Below, piece by piece: positions 11,264 through 27,167 of a stretch of DNA of 64,000 nt. Below the pieces are notes generated by a model. That model was given only the letters and a program-made list of their open reading frames with translations, did no database searches and had not been told where the DNA came from. A program made the translations under genes and the position numbers. Where the stretch lies: NCBI GenBank assembly GCA_037178975.1, contig JASJZH010000004.1, forward strand, positions 4,898,001-4,962,000, written 5' to 3'. This DNA comes from Oscheius tipulae (taxonomy: Eukaryota > Nematoda > Chromadorea > Rhabditida > Rhabditidae). The first letter of the stretch is position 1. The number at the start of each line of letters is the position of its first letter.

Positions 11264-14062
11264 TTAATGGTAGGCAAGGAAATTGTGAAGACATTCTGGA
11301 ATAATCTCCATGGCTAGACAGCTGTCGCCGGAACGATTCACCGCGTTTGCTGCAAGTCCCATTAAAGAGATATAGTGTCCTGAAAACATACTCATTAGCA
11401 ACACTACATTCTCTGTTACACTGACCGCATGGGATGTTTTTCAGATTGGATAGTTCCATTAGATCTAAGCATGTTGAATCCTGGTCATTTCTGGCGAGAA
11501 TTGGAGCTCCAGAATCCAGAAGCACTCGAACGATACTTTCTCGCGGTCTTTCGTTTAATAACAAAACGTGCAGGGGAGTGTTTCGCATAAAGTCGATCGT
11601 GTCCACGTCGGCTCCGGACTTCAGCAGTTGTTGGACCACATAGAGAGAGGGAAACCTGAATTGGGATTTGAGAAAAGGTAACTATCAGAGCCTACTCGTC
11701 TCTGACTTGTGGATCCGTTCGGTCGACGGCTTCCTGAAGAGCCAAGTGAAGCGGGAGAATATTCAGTCTCCTGCAGATATTCACTAGTCTTGTCGCATTG
11801 ACATCGGGCACTGGCTCAATTATTGTGAATCGTTTTACCTGTAAATACATTCGGTTCAAATACTGACAATCTTTACGAGCAAAATGAGATGAAGGCCGAT
11901 CACGACGAGTCGTTCTTTGTTTTCTTCAATATCATGATCGTGGTCGCATCCTTCGCAGTCGTGTAGTGGACGACCTGTCGGCCAGTTCGCGAGCAAAATT
12001 AACAGTTGAGCATCGAAAAAAAGAAAAGGTTACCCTCTCCAATTCGTAACAGAGCATATCTAGTAGATCGAGTACTTGTTTCTTTTCAACTGGCCACTGT
12101 TGTCTTCCGATATCTTGATTAATTCTGTGCTCATTCGCTGCCAGTGCGTATGTTTCTTGGAAAGCCTGGAAAGTAGCGTATGTATTTCCGTTCATTGGCT
12201 CCAAATGTCTAAAATGAATGTTTTGAAGGAAGGCTGAAAGGTATACTCTTGCTGAAGATGGAGAGCATGCATCCATAACTCGAAGCATTTTGTCACACGT
12301 GATAGATCACAATAAACGGCTCCTCGAAATCGAATGAAGTAATGAACTTCTGTATGTCCTTTTCCGAGTATGCGTTCGCGAATCAAGAGCGACTGAAACA
12401 TGTTCCTCTTGTCAAACGGTAGAATAGTTCAGTCCAAACGAGCTAATTTATGGTGTCGTGTCATTAATTAGGAGCTTTGAGGGAGGCGCAATACAAAGAA
12501 CGGCGCCTCCTCAAGACAAATGATGCCCACCCATAAAATATCTTTGTTCGTGACTCGACTGTTTACATGAAGTGACTACTGTCGGCAACAATTGCACTGT
12601 ATGGCACTTGTGGCTCTGGTCGAGGAGACAGTCCACAAGGATCTCAATTGTGCACAGTGGTCCTAATGAGCGGGCGCACAAAAGAAGCGACGGTCGCCGA
12701 AAGGACGAATAAGACGGTTGTTTCCGCCCAATTTGGTTAGCACATTTGGTATAGAAAGGGGAAGAACATTACCGCCGTTTGAGATTTCTATCGAGGGGTG
12801 TCGTACCTGCATGTGGATAAGGTCAGGCTGCCCATCTATGAAGTCCACATCTTGCTCAGTGTCAATTTCCTGGATTTCGCCGTAGACCTCGGGAATAGTG
12901 AAACCTTTGAGCATTTCATCGTACTGGAACATTTAATTAGTGTAAAAGAAAGACTAACCTGTATTTGTTCCATTTCTGTGAGAATAACTGCAGTGGCCGC
13001 TCGCCAAGATCTAATAGCTCCATGCATGTTCATCTTCTTGTCACATAGCGTACATCCCAACAGTTTTAAAGCATCTCGCTTCTTGATACCAGATGTGCAA
13101 ATGGATAGAAGAACGGCAAGGGTCTAAAAACTTGGTAACAGAGATACGACAGACTGACCGAGTCGTTGCCCAGAATACTGCAGCTCATCAGTGGACAAAG
13201 CCCAGTATCGTCTTCTTTCAGCACAGCTCCACCGTCAATGAGCATTTTGCAAATATCCGCTCGGTCACCTTCGGCAGCGTCATGAAGTGCGGTGTTACCT
13301 AAGTCAAGGATAGACATAGAATGTAAAATCCACTTACCTACCTTTGTAACTTTGCTTGTGAATATCTGCTCCTTGCGCAAGAAGATAGTTTGCTACATCG
13401 GACTGAAAGAAACTGACTCATTCGGAGGGAAAAATCGCAGACCTTGCCACGGAAACAGGATATCATCAATGGAGTGTGGCCGTGCCGATTGGCTATTTCT
13501 ATATTTGCTCCGTGTTCGACCAAATATTGCACTGAAACAAATAAACTACGACAATAGCTTTAGTAGTTTAACCAATTTCCAGATGTCCGTCGTAGCATGC
13601 GCCGCGTAGAGGTGTACTGTTTGTAGCTGTTGTTTGATTTATATCAGCTCCTGCTACATCCACTAGATATTTGACGACTTCGAAATGTCCGGCTGCAGAT
13701 GCTGCCCAGAGAGCAGGAGCTGAGCTGATGACTTCTCCGTCGAAGGAAACAGTGCCTCTGATTGTGACGTCGGCTCCCTTCCCGTGCTGAAAGTCATACA
13801 CTTGAAGCCAAGCGACACAAGATACCAAATAACGGACTATGTCGAGAAATCCATATCTTGAAGCAATAACCAGACAATTTTTCTCATTATCGCTGCCATT
13901 CAGACAATCCTCGATCCAATCGATCGACCTTTCTTCATCCAGAAACACCTACAAAGAAACTGAATCCAGAGGTATTGTAAGGGCACGTACCTTCATTCGA
14001 TCCAAGTTATTCTCTCGCGCTGCATTGAATATAATTGCTCGGAAATCGCTGCCTTTGAGCAT
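11264..14062 (-). CDS. fem-1: FEM-1 family ankyrin-repeat protein (CUL2 ligase substrate receptor)
   Basis: FEM-1 proteins are substrate receptors of CUL2 ubiquitin ligases; the founding nematode member acts in sex determination. Translation starts at 14062 (MLKGSDFRAIIFNAAREN) and runs through N-terminal ankyrin repeats with the family signature GTVSFDGEVI, ALWAASAAGHFEVVKYLVD, NSTPLRGACYDGHLEIVQYL, HGHTPLMISCFRGK and NTALHDAAEGDRADICKMLI. The middle region has DALKLLGCTLCDKKMN, SLLIRERILGKGH, FRGAVYCDL and CFELWMHALHLQQ. The C-terminal pair of ankyrin repeats (NTPLHVLLLNERPRESIVRV) is followed by HYISLMGLAANAV and LHNFLAYH, the equivalent of the family's conserved end. Stop TAA at 11264-11266. 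Length about 600 residues fits the family. One intron near 12.4-12.8 kb is about 400 nt, the others are short. Divergent from spt-5, with about 660 bp between starts. Confidence 0.92.
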
Positions 14063-14722
14063 TTTTTCTGAGGGTGCTCTGAAAACAAAATTTCAATTTT
14101 TTAGTTGCCCAACGAACTGATTTTGGTTTACGCGGCCCTATATATCTTGCTGATTCTTCTCGATTTTAACTGCAAAAAACAAATGCTATAAAGAAAGAAA
14201 CAAGGAGTGAAAAAGTAATTTGACAAGGTCTCGAAGAATCCCAACATTTCGAGGATTGTGGCGTAAGCGCGCGCTATTCATTCAAAAAGCAGTCCTTCAC
14301 ATTCGTTTTCAGCCGTGTTCTCGTTTCTGTTCTTCTCCAAATTATCCTTTGTCCTTTTCTCAGATTTTTCTTCATTTATCAGTTCTGAGCATGATAGCAA
14401 TGTAATAATTCATGGCTCCTACAGTTTTTCGTTGACGGTTACGTGAACCAAAAAGTTGCCAAAATTCAATTTCTCCATGCATCTTCGTATATTCTTTCTT
14501 TGTTTCGCAACAATTCGTTTCAGCTCATTTTTTCCGCGAGAACACGCGCTGTCCAGCAGATTAGTTTGCACGACGCCTACATTTACTTTTTCACTTTTTC
14601 TTGCCTGACTGATGTTTCTCAAACAGGCTTTGTTTTCAACTGTGCGCTTGCAGTAATCGATTTTTCTCGCCAACTTGCTTTTTGGACTGAAAGATTTTTA
14701 ATTTCAGTCCTTCGGTAAAATA
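14063..14722. promoter_or_regulatory. Shared 5' region between fem-1 (-) and spt-5 (+)
   Basis: The 660 bp between the two divergent start codons probably hold both promoters. The stretch is T-rich on the plus strand and has an acceptor-like tttcag (14701-14707) shortly before the spt-5 ATG. No specific binding site or TATA element can be named with confidence. Confidence 0.35.
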
Positions 14723-17700
14723 ATGTCTACGGATGAGAGCGACGGTGATTACAAAGAGGACCAATTGGAAGATAACGTAAGCTTTGCCCACTCATGTAAT
14801 ATTTCATCTTGTTAGGATATCTCCGGCTCCGGCTCTGGTAGTGAGGAAGAAGATGGTGAGAACAAATCACACAAGAAGAATGAAAGAAAGAGGCGTAATG
14901 ATAGTGACGACGAAGACAGTGATGGGAACTCTGATGATGACGATGACAAAGGTAGCAAGTCCAGAAAGAAGAAGAAGGTTACTGTATTCTATTGCCTTCA
15001 TATAACTTATCTTTCAAGAAGCCGAGACGTCCTCGTGGATCTGACTTCATTCTAGAAGACGTCGACGTCGATGAAGATGACGAGGAAGATGGAATGTACT
15101 CTGATGACGACGACGATATTGGCCGTGAGCTCGAGCCGAATGAAAAGGAGGAGGCCGAACGATACATGAAGCAACTCGACGGTGAACGACGCCGAACTGA
15201 AAGGAACAAATTTGCGTATGTTCAATGTCTTTCCTCTTTAAGCATACTGATTGCAGTGGAATGAATGAAGAAGAAATCGGCCATTATTTCGAAAAGAAGT
15301 ACAAAGCACAAGGAGCACCTCGTGACCAGTTCGATGGAGATGCTGACATCGGTAGCTGCTTATTACTTCGGCTCACAGTCTCCATTTAGACGACATTTCG
15401 CAACAAGGGCTTTTGCCATCCACGAGAGATCCCAATCTGTGGATTGTCAAGTGTCGCATGGGCGATGAAAAACTTGTTGCGATGCAGCTCATGAGAAAGT
15501 ACTTGGCTTTCGAGAACACCGAGGAACCAATCCAGCTGAAGTCCATCATAGTCAAGGAAGGCCTGAAGGGAATCATCTACGTCGAGTCTTTCAAGCAATC
15601 TCATGTGGCCAGTGCTATCAACGGAGTCTCTGCTCTCAATGGATATAACATCACTGTCAGTGCATTCTTGTACATCTTCTTAACCTATTTTTCAGATGGT
15701 TCCCATAAAAGACATGGTCGATTGCTTGAAAGTCACCAAGGACACACCCACCTTGAAAACTGGAGTGTTTGTCAGACTGAAGAGAACTATGTACAAAGAT
15801 GACCTGGCTGTAGTCGACTGGATCGACCTTCCGAACAGTCAGGTTAATCTCAAGCTGGTTCCTAGAATCGATTACGCGAAAATGAGAGGAGCTCTCAGGA
15901 CGGAAGCGGACAAGAACTATAAGATGAAACGACGTCCCCAGGCTAAGCTGTTCGACATCGATCGCATCAAGTAAGCCAATATTCCTTCTAGAAATTTTTT
16001 TTAGGGAAATTGGCGGCGAAACAAGCAGTGACGGAGATTTTATTATTTTTGAAGGACAGACTTACCGGCGTGGATTCTTGTACAAAAAGTTTCCTCTCAA
16101 TTCGATCGTATGATTTGCGTATGTTTTTCCGACACTCAAAGTTTCAGCAAGTTGATGGTGTGAAGCCATCCTTGACGGAATTGGAACGCTTCCAAGAAAC
16201 TGGAGATGAAATTAGAACCACTAGTAGGCTACTATTTGTCTTTTAAATGTCTTTGGTTTTAGTGGAAAGCGTCAGCATCAAGGATCATGTTCAGTACTTT
16301 TCTCCTGGAGACAATGTCGAAGTTACGGATGGTGAACTTATTAATCTTCGAGGAAAGATTACTACCATCGATGGCGAAAGAATTGTCATCATGCCAGATC
16401 ATGAAGATTTGAAGGTATGAGACTTGTCTCTTGTCAAGAAATAGACATTTCCAGGAACCCATCACAATGAATGCATCCGAACTGAGAAAATACTTCAAGA
16501 ACGGAGACCATGTCAAAGTGATTGCTGGCAGATACGAGGGAGACACGGGTATGGTTGTCCGCGTCGAAGATAATTTGGTTGTTCTCATCAGTGATCTCGG
16601 TGTGCAGGAGGTAGCTCCCTCTTTCTACTTTGTTCTAAACCACGTTTCAGAGAAAAGTCCGTCCCAGAGATATACAGCTCTGTGCTGATGTAACTACTGG
16701 AGTCGATTCCCTTGGTCAGTACCAGTTCCACGATCTCGTCGCTCTCGATCAAACCACTGTCGGAGTGATTATCAGACTGGAGAGAGATCATGTCGAAGTT
16801 CTCGATATGTTTGCCAAGGTAGGTTTCATTGTCTGATAACCAATATTGTTTATTTAGGTAGTTCGGATAAAACCTCAGATGATTCAGGGCAAAAAGGATA
16901 ACAAGTTTGCGAAGGCCCTGGACAGCCAGAACAATTCGATCGAAGTGAAAGATATGGTGAAGATTATTGATGGACCATATGCCCCAAGGAAGGACAAGGA
17001 GGAGGAGAAACAAGGAGAAATCAAGCATCTCTTCCGAAACTACGCCTTCATCTACTCGAGAAAACATACCGAGAATGGCGGTATATTTGTTTGTCGTACG
17101 AAGCAGCTTCTTCTCGTTGGAGGAAAGAGTGGAAGAGGTAGTTTCCAGAAAAAGTTTCGCTCAAAGCTTCTGTTCAGCCGAAGTCACTCCGATGTCTCGT
17201 CTTGTTGGATCTTCTCCGATGCCAATGGCCTCTCCTCGACACAACGGTGGACAGACTCCTTCCGCTTTTTCGTCTGCTAATAGTTCCCGCGGCGGCCAAA
17301 GTGTTCGAGGCGGGACGACTCCTTCCAATGGATTGGGTGACTTTCTTGAGAATTTCATCATTCAACTTGTATTTAGTGACTCTTGGATCAGGCCCGGCTG
17401 CAAATCGGGTCCGTCGTGATAACAATTTAATTGGAAAAACCGTTCGTATCACTCTCGGTCCGATGAAAGGATACGTGGGTGTTGTCAAGGATGCCACCGA
17501 GCAGACTGCCCGAGTCGAGCTGCATTCTGGATGCAAGGTACATCATTGTCTTAGTTCTCTTACTTGGTTCATTCAGACTATTTCCGTTGACCGTTCTCGC
17601 ATTATGATTGTCGGAGAGGTCATGCCAACAACTGGTCCAAGCATGACGAATTATGCTCGTACTCCTGGTGCGGATACATCTCGAACTCCTGCTTACAATG

Positions 17701-19032
17701 CCTCTCGTACTCCCGCTTACGGAGGCGGCTCTCATACTCCGATGTACGGTGCTCAAACACCTGGTTACGGATCGAAGACTCCCGCTTATGATGGAGGCAG
17801 AACGCCAGCTTATGGTGCCGGAGGACGGACACCGGCTTATGACAGCGGAAGAACACCGGCCTATGAAGGAAACAAGACTCCCGCCTACGACACTGGCCGC
17901 ACGCCTGCTTACGAAGGAAACAAGACCCCGGCATATGACAGTGGAAGAACACCGGCTTATGAAGGAAACAAGACTCCGGCTTACGATACCGGAAATCGTA
18001 CTCCAGCATATGACAGAGGTAGGCAACTTTTTGTGCTTCTGTATCCCCTCTTATAGGTAGCGCTTGACTTTAGAAGATGACCTTCAGAGTAGTTCGAAAA
18101 ACGCTTTTCGCTATGTCACTAATTTTTGTTTTATAAATCAAATTCCTCCTCTAGTTCTCGTAGAAGGGGGAAACATTCCGAGACAAGAAAACGAACGAGA
18201 ATTTTAGAAAGTGGGCCTTCCTATGATGGTGGAAAAACACCGTCTTATGAAGGAGCTGGGGACAAAACGCCATCATATGGAGGAGCAAAGACTCCCGTTT
18301 ACGAAGCTCCTACTCCAGCAATGCATCGTGACGACGAAGAGGATGAAGAAGATGACGAAGTGAGTAAACACGAACTACAGAAAACTACTCGCTTTCAGAG
18401 AGGCAATCCCATCTACAATCCTACCTCTCCAATCTACGCCCCCGGTAGTATGATGCCACCACAGACACCTGGTTTCGCTCCAGAAACTCCCGGAATGGGC
18501 AACTATAACCCTTCAACTCCCATGGCTTTTGCTGACTACAGCGCTCCTTCTCCATATGTTGGAGGAACATTCAGTGGCCGGGGAGGAGCCACCATACGTA
18601 AGAGCATAACTTGAAAGATGGGAAAACAATCTTCAGCAACTCATTATTTGGAACAGGGAGATTGGGCTCTGGAGAATCTGTATGTGAGCATCAAAGACAA
18701 CCACGAGGAACAGCGTTTCCACAATGCAGAAGCTATCATTACAAAAGTGCAAAATGGATCGTGTGTGGTGTACATTCCCGATTTGAAATGTGAAGGGAAT
18801 GTCAGTTTTGACGAAATCATGCCTGTCAAACCAGTAGTTGGTGATCATGTAAGGAAGAGGTTTGATTCCGTCAAAACAAGATCTTCAGGCTCGTGTAATC
18901 TTCGGAGACACGATGGGAGCGATGGGAAATCTGATCACGATTGATGGAGACGAATGTGCTATCCGACCAACCATAGGCGGTTTGGAATTGGCTTCGATCA
19001 ACTTCTGTTGTAAAATGGATCATCGCAATTGA
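14723..19032 (+). CDS. spt-5: Transcription elongation factor SPT5 (DSIF large subunit)
   Basis: SPT5, with SPT4, forms DSIF, which clamps RNA polymerase II and controls pausing and elongation. The start at 14723 ([10 protein letters not shown]) opens a long acidic N-terminus (14.7-15.2 kb). Next comes the NGN domain ([20 protein letters not shown] ... [13 protein letters not shown], about 15.4-15.7 kb) and several KOW modules ([82 protein letters not shown]). The C-terminal repeat region is built on TPAY units. The final exons ([34 protein letters not shown]) form the last KOW. Stop TGA 19030-19032. More than ten short introns; one of about 190 nt splits the repeat region (18020-18210). Around 1,100 residues, as expected for the family. 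Confidence 0.94.
17647..18330 (+). repeat. SPT5 C-terminal TPAY repeat array (coding)
   Basis: An imperfect tandem array inside spt-5 with the protein unit G-x-(R/K)-T-P-A-Y-(D/E). The GR-TPAYD and GNK-TPAYE types alternate so that a pair of units repeats nearly unchanged at about 17850-17990, the most homogenised part at the DNA level. Beyond the 190-nt intron the units drift to TPSY. In SPT5 the threonine of such repeats is the CDK9-type phosphorylation site, so the array is the probable regulatory tail. Confidence 0.85.
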
Positions 19033-19160
19033 TACTATTTATTTCGTGTACTATACTTTTTCTGTTCGAGACTCCCCGTTTGTGACATATGAGTATATAA
19101 ACCTGTTGGCTTAAAAAACAATTCGAAAAACAACCTTTATGTCAGCTACTGGGTTATCTT

Positions 19161-20374
19161 CTAGGCGCGTCGCGATTTCTTCTCTGAGCATTTACGTTTG
19201 TATTCTATGCTGCTCTTCTTCGAGTTTCTCTCCATTTTCCTCGACTTGTCCGATCTTTTTGAGCCCTTTTCCGAAGATTTCTTCTCGGGCGAATCCTTCC
19301 TATTCAGTGACTTCTGACTTGGCTTTTGGTTTTCCGAGTCTCTTCCAGACTTCTCTTTCCTCGATTCGCTCTTCTTCGATCCATCCATCCTCGAAATGTC
19401 TTTTTTAGCAGTTTCCTTCTTTGATCCATCCTTTCGAGAGCAGTCCTTCATTGAGCTGTTCTTCTTTGATCCATCTTTCTTTGACTCCTTCCTAAACTTT
19501 TCCTTTTTCAAAATATCCTTCTTCGAATTGTCTTTTCTAGATCCGTCTTTCTTCGACTCATTCTTTCGGCTTGAATCTTTGACATTCTTCTGACTGCCTT
19601 TATTCCTTTCCGATTCAATCTTCATGGATTTCTGTCTCGTGCTCTTCCTCGGATCTTTCCTGTATTCCTCTTCCGATTCCTTCGGCGATGGCAATCGACG
19701 AGGCGCCTTGTACTCCCTGTACTGTTCTGCTCCAACTTCTGGCTTCTTAGCGTTTTCTGTCTTGCTGTTTTCGTTCTTAGCTACTTTGCGAGCTGGGAAT
19801 TTGACTGTCAGGCCAATCTGGATGCAACACAGAAGGACGGCACAGCCAGAAACACCGCAGATCGACCGAAGTGGGATGGAGTAGGCTGGGGTCAGTAGAA
19901 CGTTATCCATCGGTCGCGAAGAGAGTCCCAGCATGATTACTCCAACCAGATTGAAGCAGCCGTTGATTCCGAGGAGTACAGGCAGCATTAGAGGCGGGAT
20001 ACGCAGAGCACAAAAGGCGACGTCGTTGAAGACCAAGGCAAGAGAGCAGATCAGCAGACAGAGGCTGTGAAGGACATAGGTCACAGAGTAGATCACTATT
20101 CCGATAAAGAGTTCGGGATCTGCTACTGGCACCGAAGAGATGGTAGTCGTGGAAATCTTGACAGTCGAAGAAGAGTTGGTAGTCGACGAAGAGTTGGTAG
20201 CCACGGAGTTGTTCACTTGGAGATGACCGAGACTGACATCGATGGTCGTGTAGCCGAGGAATGCGTTAAACAGCACAACTATGTAGATCGTCTTAAGTGC
20301 AGGTGGATGATAGAAGTGGAAATGCTTACAATTAGAGCTGTTAGGAGGAGAGAGTGAAGAGCAACATGACTCAT
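19161..20374 (-). CDS. Predicted four-helix membrane protein with Lys/Ser-rich tail
   Basis: Family not recognised. First exon from 20374 (MSHVALHSLLLTALI) joins, after a roughly 45-nt intron ending in cttaag, to ITIYIVVLFNAFLGYTTID, giving helix 1. Then come a Ser/Thr/Asn-rich loop with possible N-glycosylation sites (NNSV, TNSSS), helix 2 (LFIGIVIYSVTYVLHSLCLL), helix 3 (IPPLMLPVLLGINGCFNLVG) and helix 4 (ICGVSGCAVLLCCIQIGL). The last 190 or so residues are low complexity, dominated by KKDGSKK, RKDNSKK and KKSESRK units with a strong positive charge. It is tail to tail with spt-5 (128 bp between stops). The layout is tetraspan-like, but no tetraspanin or claudin motif is visible. Confidence 0.65.
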
Positions 20375-20504
20375 GGCTGGCTGGACACTAACTGTCAGAA
20401 GTAATTGCAAGTTTTGTACCTGGCAATTTGACAAGTCAAACGTCAGAACATAAATCAAGGACAGTGGCTATCTCGTCGACTTCAGGGAGCAGTTGGAACC
20501 CGCG

Positions 20505-20937
20505 ATGTTCTTCATTGTCAACAATTTTATCGACTTGTCCATTATCTACCTTCTCCAATGCGCCATCTTCTTTGTCATCGTGGTAGTCAATTGCGAAGCC
20601 AAGAAGTAGCTACCGTCTACTCCGACGCCGACTCCTCAACTACAAGCTATGCCGACGCCGGCGGAGCCACCCAGACCGAATAAGAAGAAAAATGTAGAAG
20701 AGGTCGTGAACAAGCCGAATGATGGAGACAAGGACGGATACAGAAATCCCGACCAAGGCGAAAGCAGAGGACTCGTTGAATGACTTGAAACCGAAGACTC
20801 TCGAGGCCCATCAGGCCAAGGACATTGGAAACGAGAAGGTAGCCAACAAGGGCGACTACAAGATGTTGGACCCTCCGGGTCTGGTCGACGACGTATCCAT
20901 CAACGATGCGGGAAAAGACAAGCAAAAGGCGAAATAG
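20505..20937 (+). CDS. Possible small single-pass membrane protein, unknown
   Basis: Not recognised. The first exon, after the acceptor-like gacttcag, encodes FIVNNFIDLSIIYLLQCAIF and then FVIVVVNCEAK, a clear hydrophobic helix. An in-frame TAG follows directly. A phase-2 donor just before it (gtagct, 20612) can be joined to an acceptor after caag at about 20714. The charged tail then reads ETRTDTEIPTKAKAEDSLND, KPKTLEAHQAKDIGNEK and GDYKMLDPPGLVDDVSIND, ending in TAG at 20935-20937. The other possible reading keeps the frame through the TAG into a proline-rich stretch (STPTPTPQLQ), so the intron choice is tentative. Divergent from the four-helix gene, 131 bp between starts. Confidence 0.4.
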
Positions 20938-21173
20938 AATGAAGGCTCTAGCTCGTCTTAAAATCTTTATCGAAATTTGTTTACAAGCACTTTGTTATGA
21001 GTGTGAAGGGGTTTCTTCCAGTTAAAGCTGAGATTCGAACCGGAATGTCATTTCTTATTCGGCACGACTAGATGTTTTTTTTTTACGAAGCAGGCTCTGT
21101 CCTGTACCCATTCAGGAAACCAGCTGAGCAATATATCTTGATGCTTGAAAGTAAAGGACCCGAGAGAAGACTG

Positions 21174-24804
<3,631 letters not shown>

Positions 24805-26282
24805 GGAACGCTGACCTCACTCTTCACAATGCTTTAGTTGAGCAGAGATTGGTTGTCTGAAAAGGTGTGAGCAGTTCAGAGACTACGAGTTTTTGTTTTC
24901 CAAGTAGAGCATAAGTTATGAACAAAAGTCAGATCTAGAAAACGCCGGTACGGATACAGTCTGGGCTAGGAAGTATGAGAAAATGTATTTGTACTCTTAC
25001 CCGGTCACTTCTTAATGTTTTGTCACTTACACTCTATGTCAGTGGGAGATACCGAGAGATGTTATTCTACGCAAATATGCTAAATGCCATCCGCATTAGG
25101 CGAAATGCTTTCCCAAGGGAAGGAGGCGAAGAGAGTGAAGAGTGAGAAGACGCTCTCTTTCGAAGGTCCTTTTGGGACGTTAATTCGAGCCTCAATTATG
25201 ACGAGGAGAAGGCGGAAATTCGAGGAGGCACCGGGGCAAAAGGGAGTAGCCAAAATTGATTCAGAGAGAAGGCTCAGAACACAGATCGTCAGGTGCTTCT
25301 TCATTATTCATAAGGGGGAAGAGGCTGGGATCAGGTCTTGGTGAAGAAGATCGCTCTCCAAAGAAAGATGAAACCAATAGAAAAGAAGAAAAGTGTGAGA
25401 CTAGTAAGAGAAGAAGGACCTGGGTGTAAGAGGAAGGCCATGATGACGCGAGAAGTGCGCTGATTGCGTCTCTGGCGGACGAGGGCTGTTAGAAGTTCGA
25501 ACGAGGCGAAAAAACAGCAAGAGAAGGTTCCTATAGGAAGGGAACCTACCCCATTCCAACTGATGACTGATCGTAATTGGATTGTTTTCGAGGGTCCCCT
25601 TTGGGATAATTCATATCGACAACATATTTTTGCGTTTGACTACAAAATAACAAATTGTAGAAGAAGATCGCGTAAATGGCAACGCCTATACTACATGTCG
25701 TAATTGCCACTGGCTGGACTCATATTGATCGAGCCTCAGTATAAATTGCGCATTCATCCCGGGATTTTCCAGCTTATTTATTGCTGAGTACTCTGTTGAA
25801 GTACTTTGGTATTCGACCAGCTGCCGACGGCAGCTTCGCAGCCCTTTGGCAACAAAAGATGCCCGACAGTTGACTCGTCCCCTTATCTCTTGACGTGAAA
25901 TGACTCGTCCGTTTTTTTTGGGTATTAAACCTGACATACAAGCATGCGGAAATCATGACAGACACAGAGAGACGAACGGACACCATTTTGCTTTAGTAAA
26001 GAAAGACCAGTTCTTTTCTTATAACTTTGAACATGGCTTTTCTTCTGAGATATGCGCATTCTTCCTGTTGTATCTCGAAAACAAAGCATTTCCGATCCAT
26101 ACTTCTATACATAATCGGAATCAGCTCGATGAAATCTATCATTTAAGATTAACTTTATTTTGTCCCTTATGGTCTCTTTAAAGGATGCTCTTTCATTTTT
26201 TAAGTTGATAGTTGCAGCCTCTCACCGCGATCGTCGGCCCTCCATAATATTCCTGCAGCAGCTGCAGACTTCAAACCAAGCC
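24805..26282. other. Intergenic region upstream of JNK and NDUFAF2
   Basis: About 1.5 kb between divergent genes. Open frames here (for example 25084-25344 +, 25464-25703 +) lack splice logic, protein-like composition or known motifs. Probably holds the promoters of both neighbours; no repeat or RNA gene was recognised. Confidence 0.5.
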
Positions 26283-26812
26283 ATGAGTCGTCCCGGGGCT
26301 TGGAATCGTGTAGCCCAAAACTTTTGGAAATATCTAAAAAAGGATTGGTCGCAAAAGGTTTACTTTGTTCTTTCTGTAATTACTATGTCTTCAGCATTAC
26401 GTTGGTGAAGACGCACACGGACATCGTTTCTATGAAATCACCAACAGTCGTCAAAATGTGTCTCGGTACGTTGTTATTACATCGCATCTTGTATTATTTT
26501 TTTCTAGAGGATTTGATCCACCTTCTAAACACTCGGAGAGTCAACCAAGTTTAGAATGGCAGGCTTGGCTTCGAGGAACGAGAAGATTCCCTCCATCTGA
26601 CAAAGAAATCGCATTCAACACGGCCCGTCAACAGGTATTGCGTTTGTATTTTTCTCTACAAATTATTCCAGGCACAGTTGTCAGAGAATGTGTCAACAGA
26701 AAAGAAGGCGCCGTCAGTGCAATCACAGGGAAAAAATGCCGGCGAATCTCCTTCTTTTCCAACTTATCAAGACTATGAAGTGGCTCCAGGCTATAAGAAT
26801 CCAAAGAAATAG
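26283..26812 (+). CDS. NDUFAF2: Complex I assembly factor NDUFAF2 (mimitin)
   Basis: Mitochondrial chaperone for late assembly of NADH:ubiquinone oxidoreductase. Four exons separated by three short introns. The start at 26283 gives SRPGAWNRVAQNFWKYLKKD. Exon 2 has HYVGEDAHGHRFYEITNS, the equivalent of the family's HVGTDxxGNKYY motif. Exon 3 has SLEWQAWLRGTRRFPPSDKE, the family's PxEWxxWLRxxRxxPP signature. The last exon is a Ser/Gln-rich tail ending YEVAPGYKNPKK and TAG at 26810-26812. About 135 residues, close to the family's size. It is the first of four plus-strand genes in close order (PDI follows 355 bp later). Confidence 0.85.
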
Positions 26813-27167
26813 TATCAACGCTCAGTTTAGATTAGAATATACGATTGTTTTTGTTTGCTTTGAACCGGTACGAGTATTCGATAAAGAATGCAATTCTTAC
26901 AGCACAGAAACTCATTTGGTTTGACCAAAACGGGTTGTATCGGAAATTTGAAATTCCCGCGGTTACTGTAGTCTTGCAGGATTTCAGATGGGTCCTGCAA
27001 CGATTTTATTCGCGGTACGACGCACAACGTCAACTATTTGCTTTCAACTTTCCTTTTGTCAGTTGCTCGTCATCTTCGCAAGGTTCCGTTTTTGATAAAT
27101 TTTCGAAACTTGTCAAATTCAGGACCATAAATAGAAGTTGGAGCACAGAAAATTTCATTATACGACG

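Noticed and set aside
20647-20925. 92-codon minus-strand open frame
   Set aside because: Antisense shadow of the charged tail of the small membrane-protein gene; hydrophobic pattern irregular and no start context.
25084-25703. Plus-strand open frames in the JNK-NDUFAF2 intergenic region
   Set aside because: High Arg/Lys/Glu content from purine-rich DNA, no motifs and no splice sites linking them.
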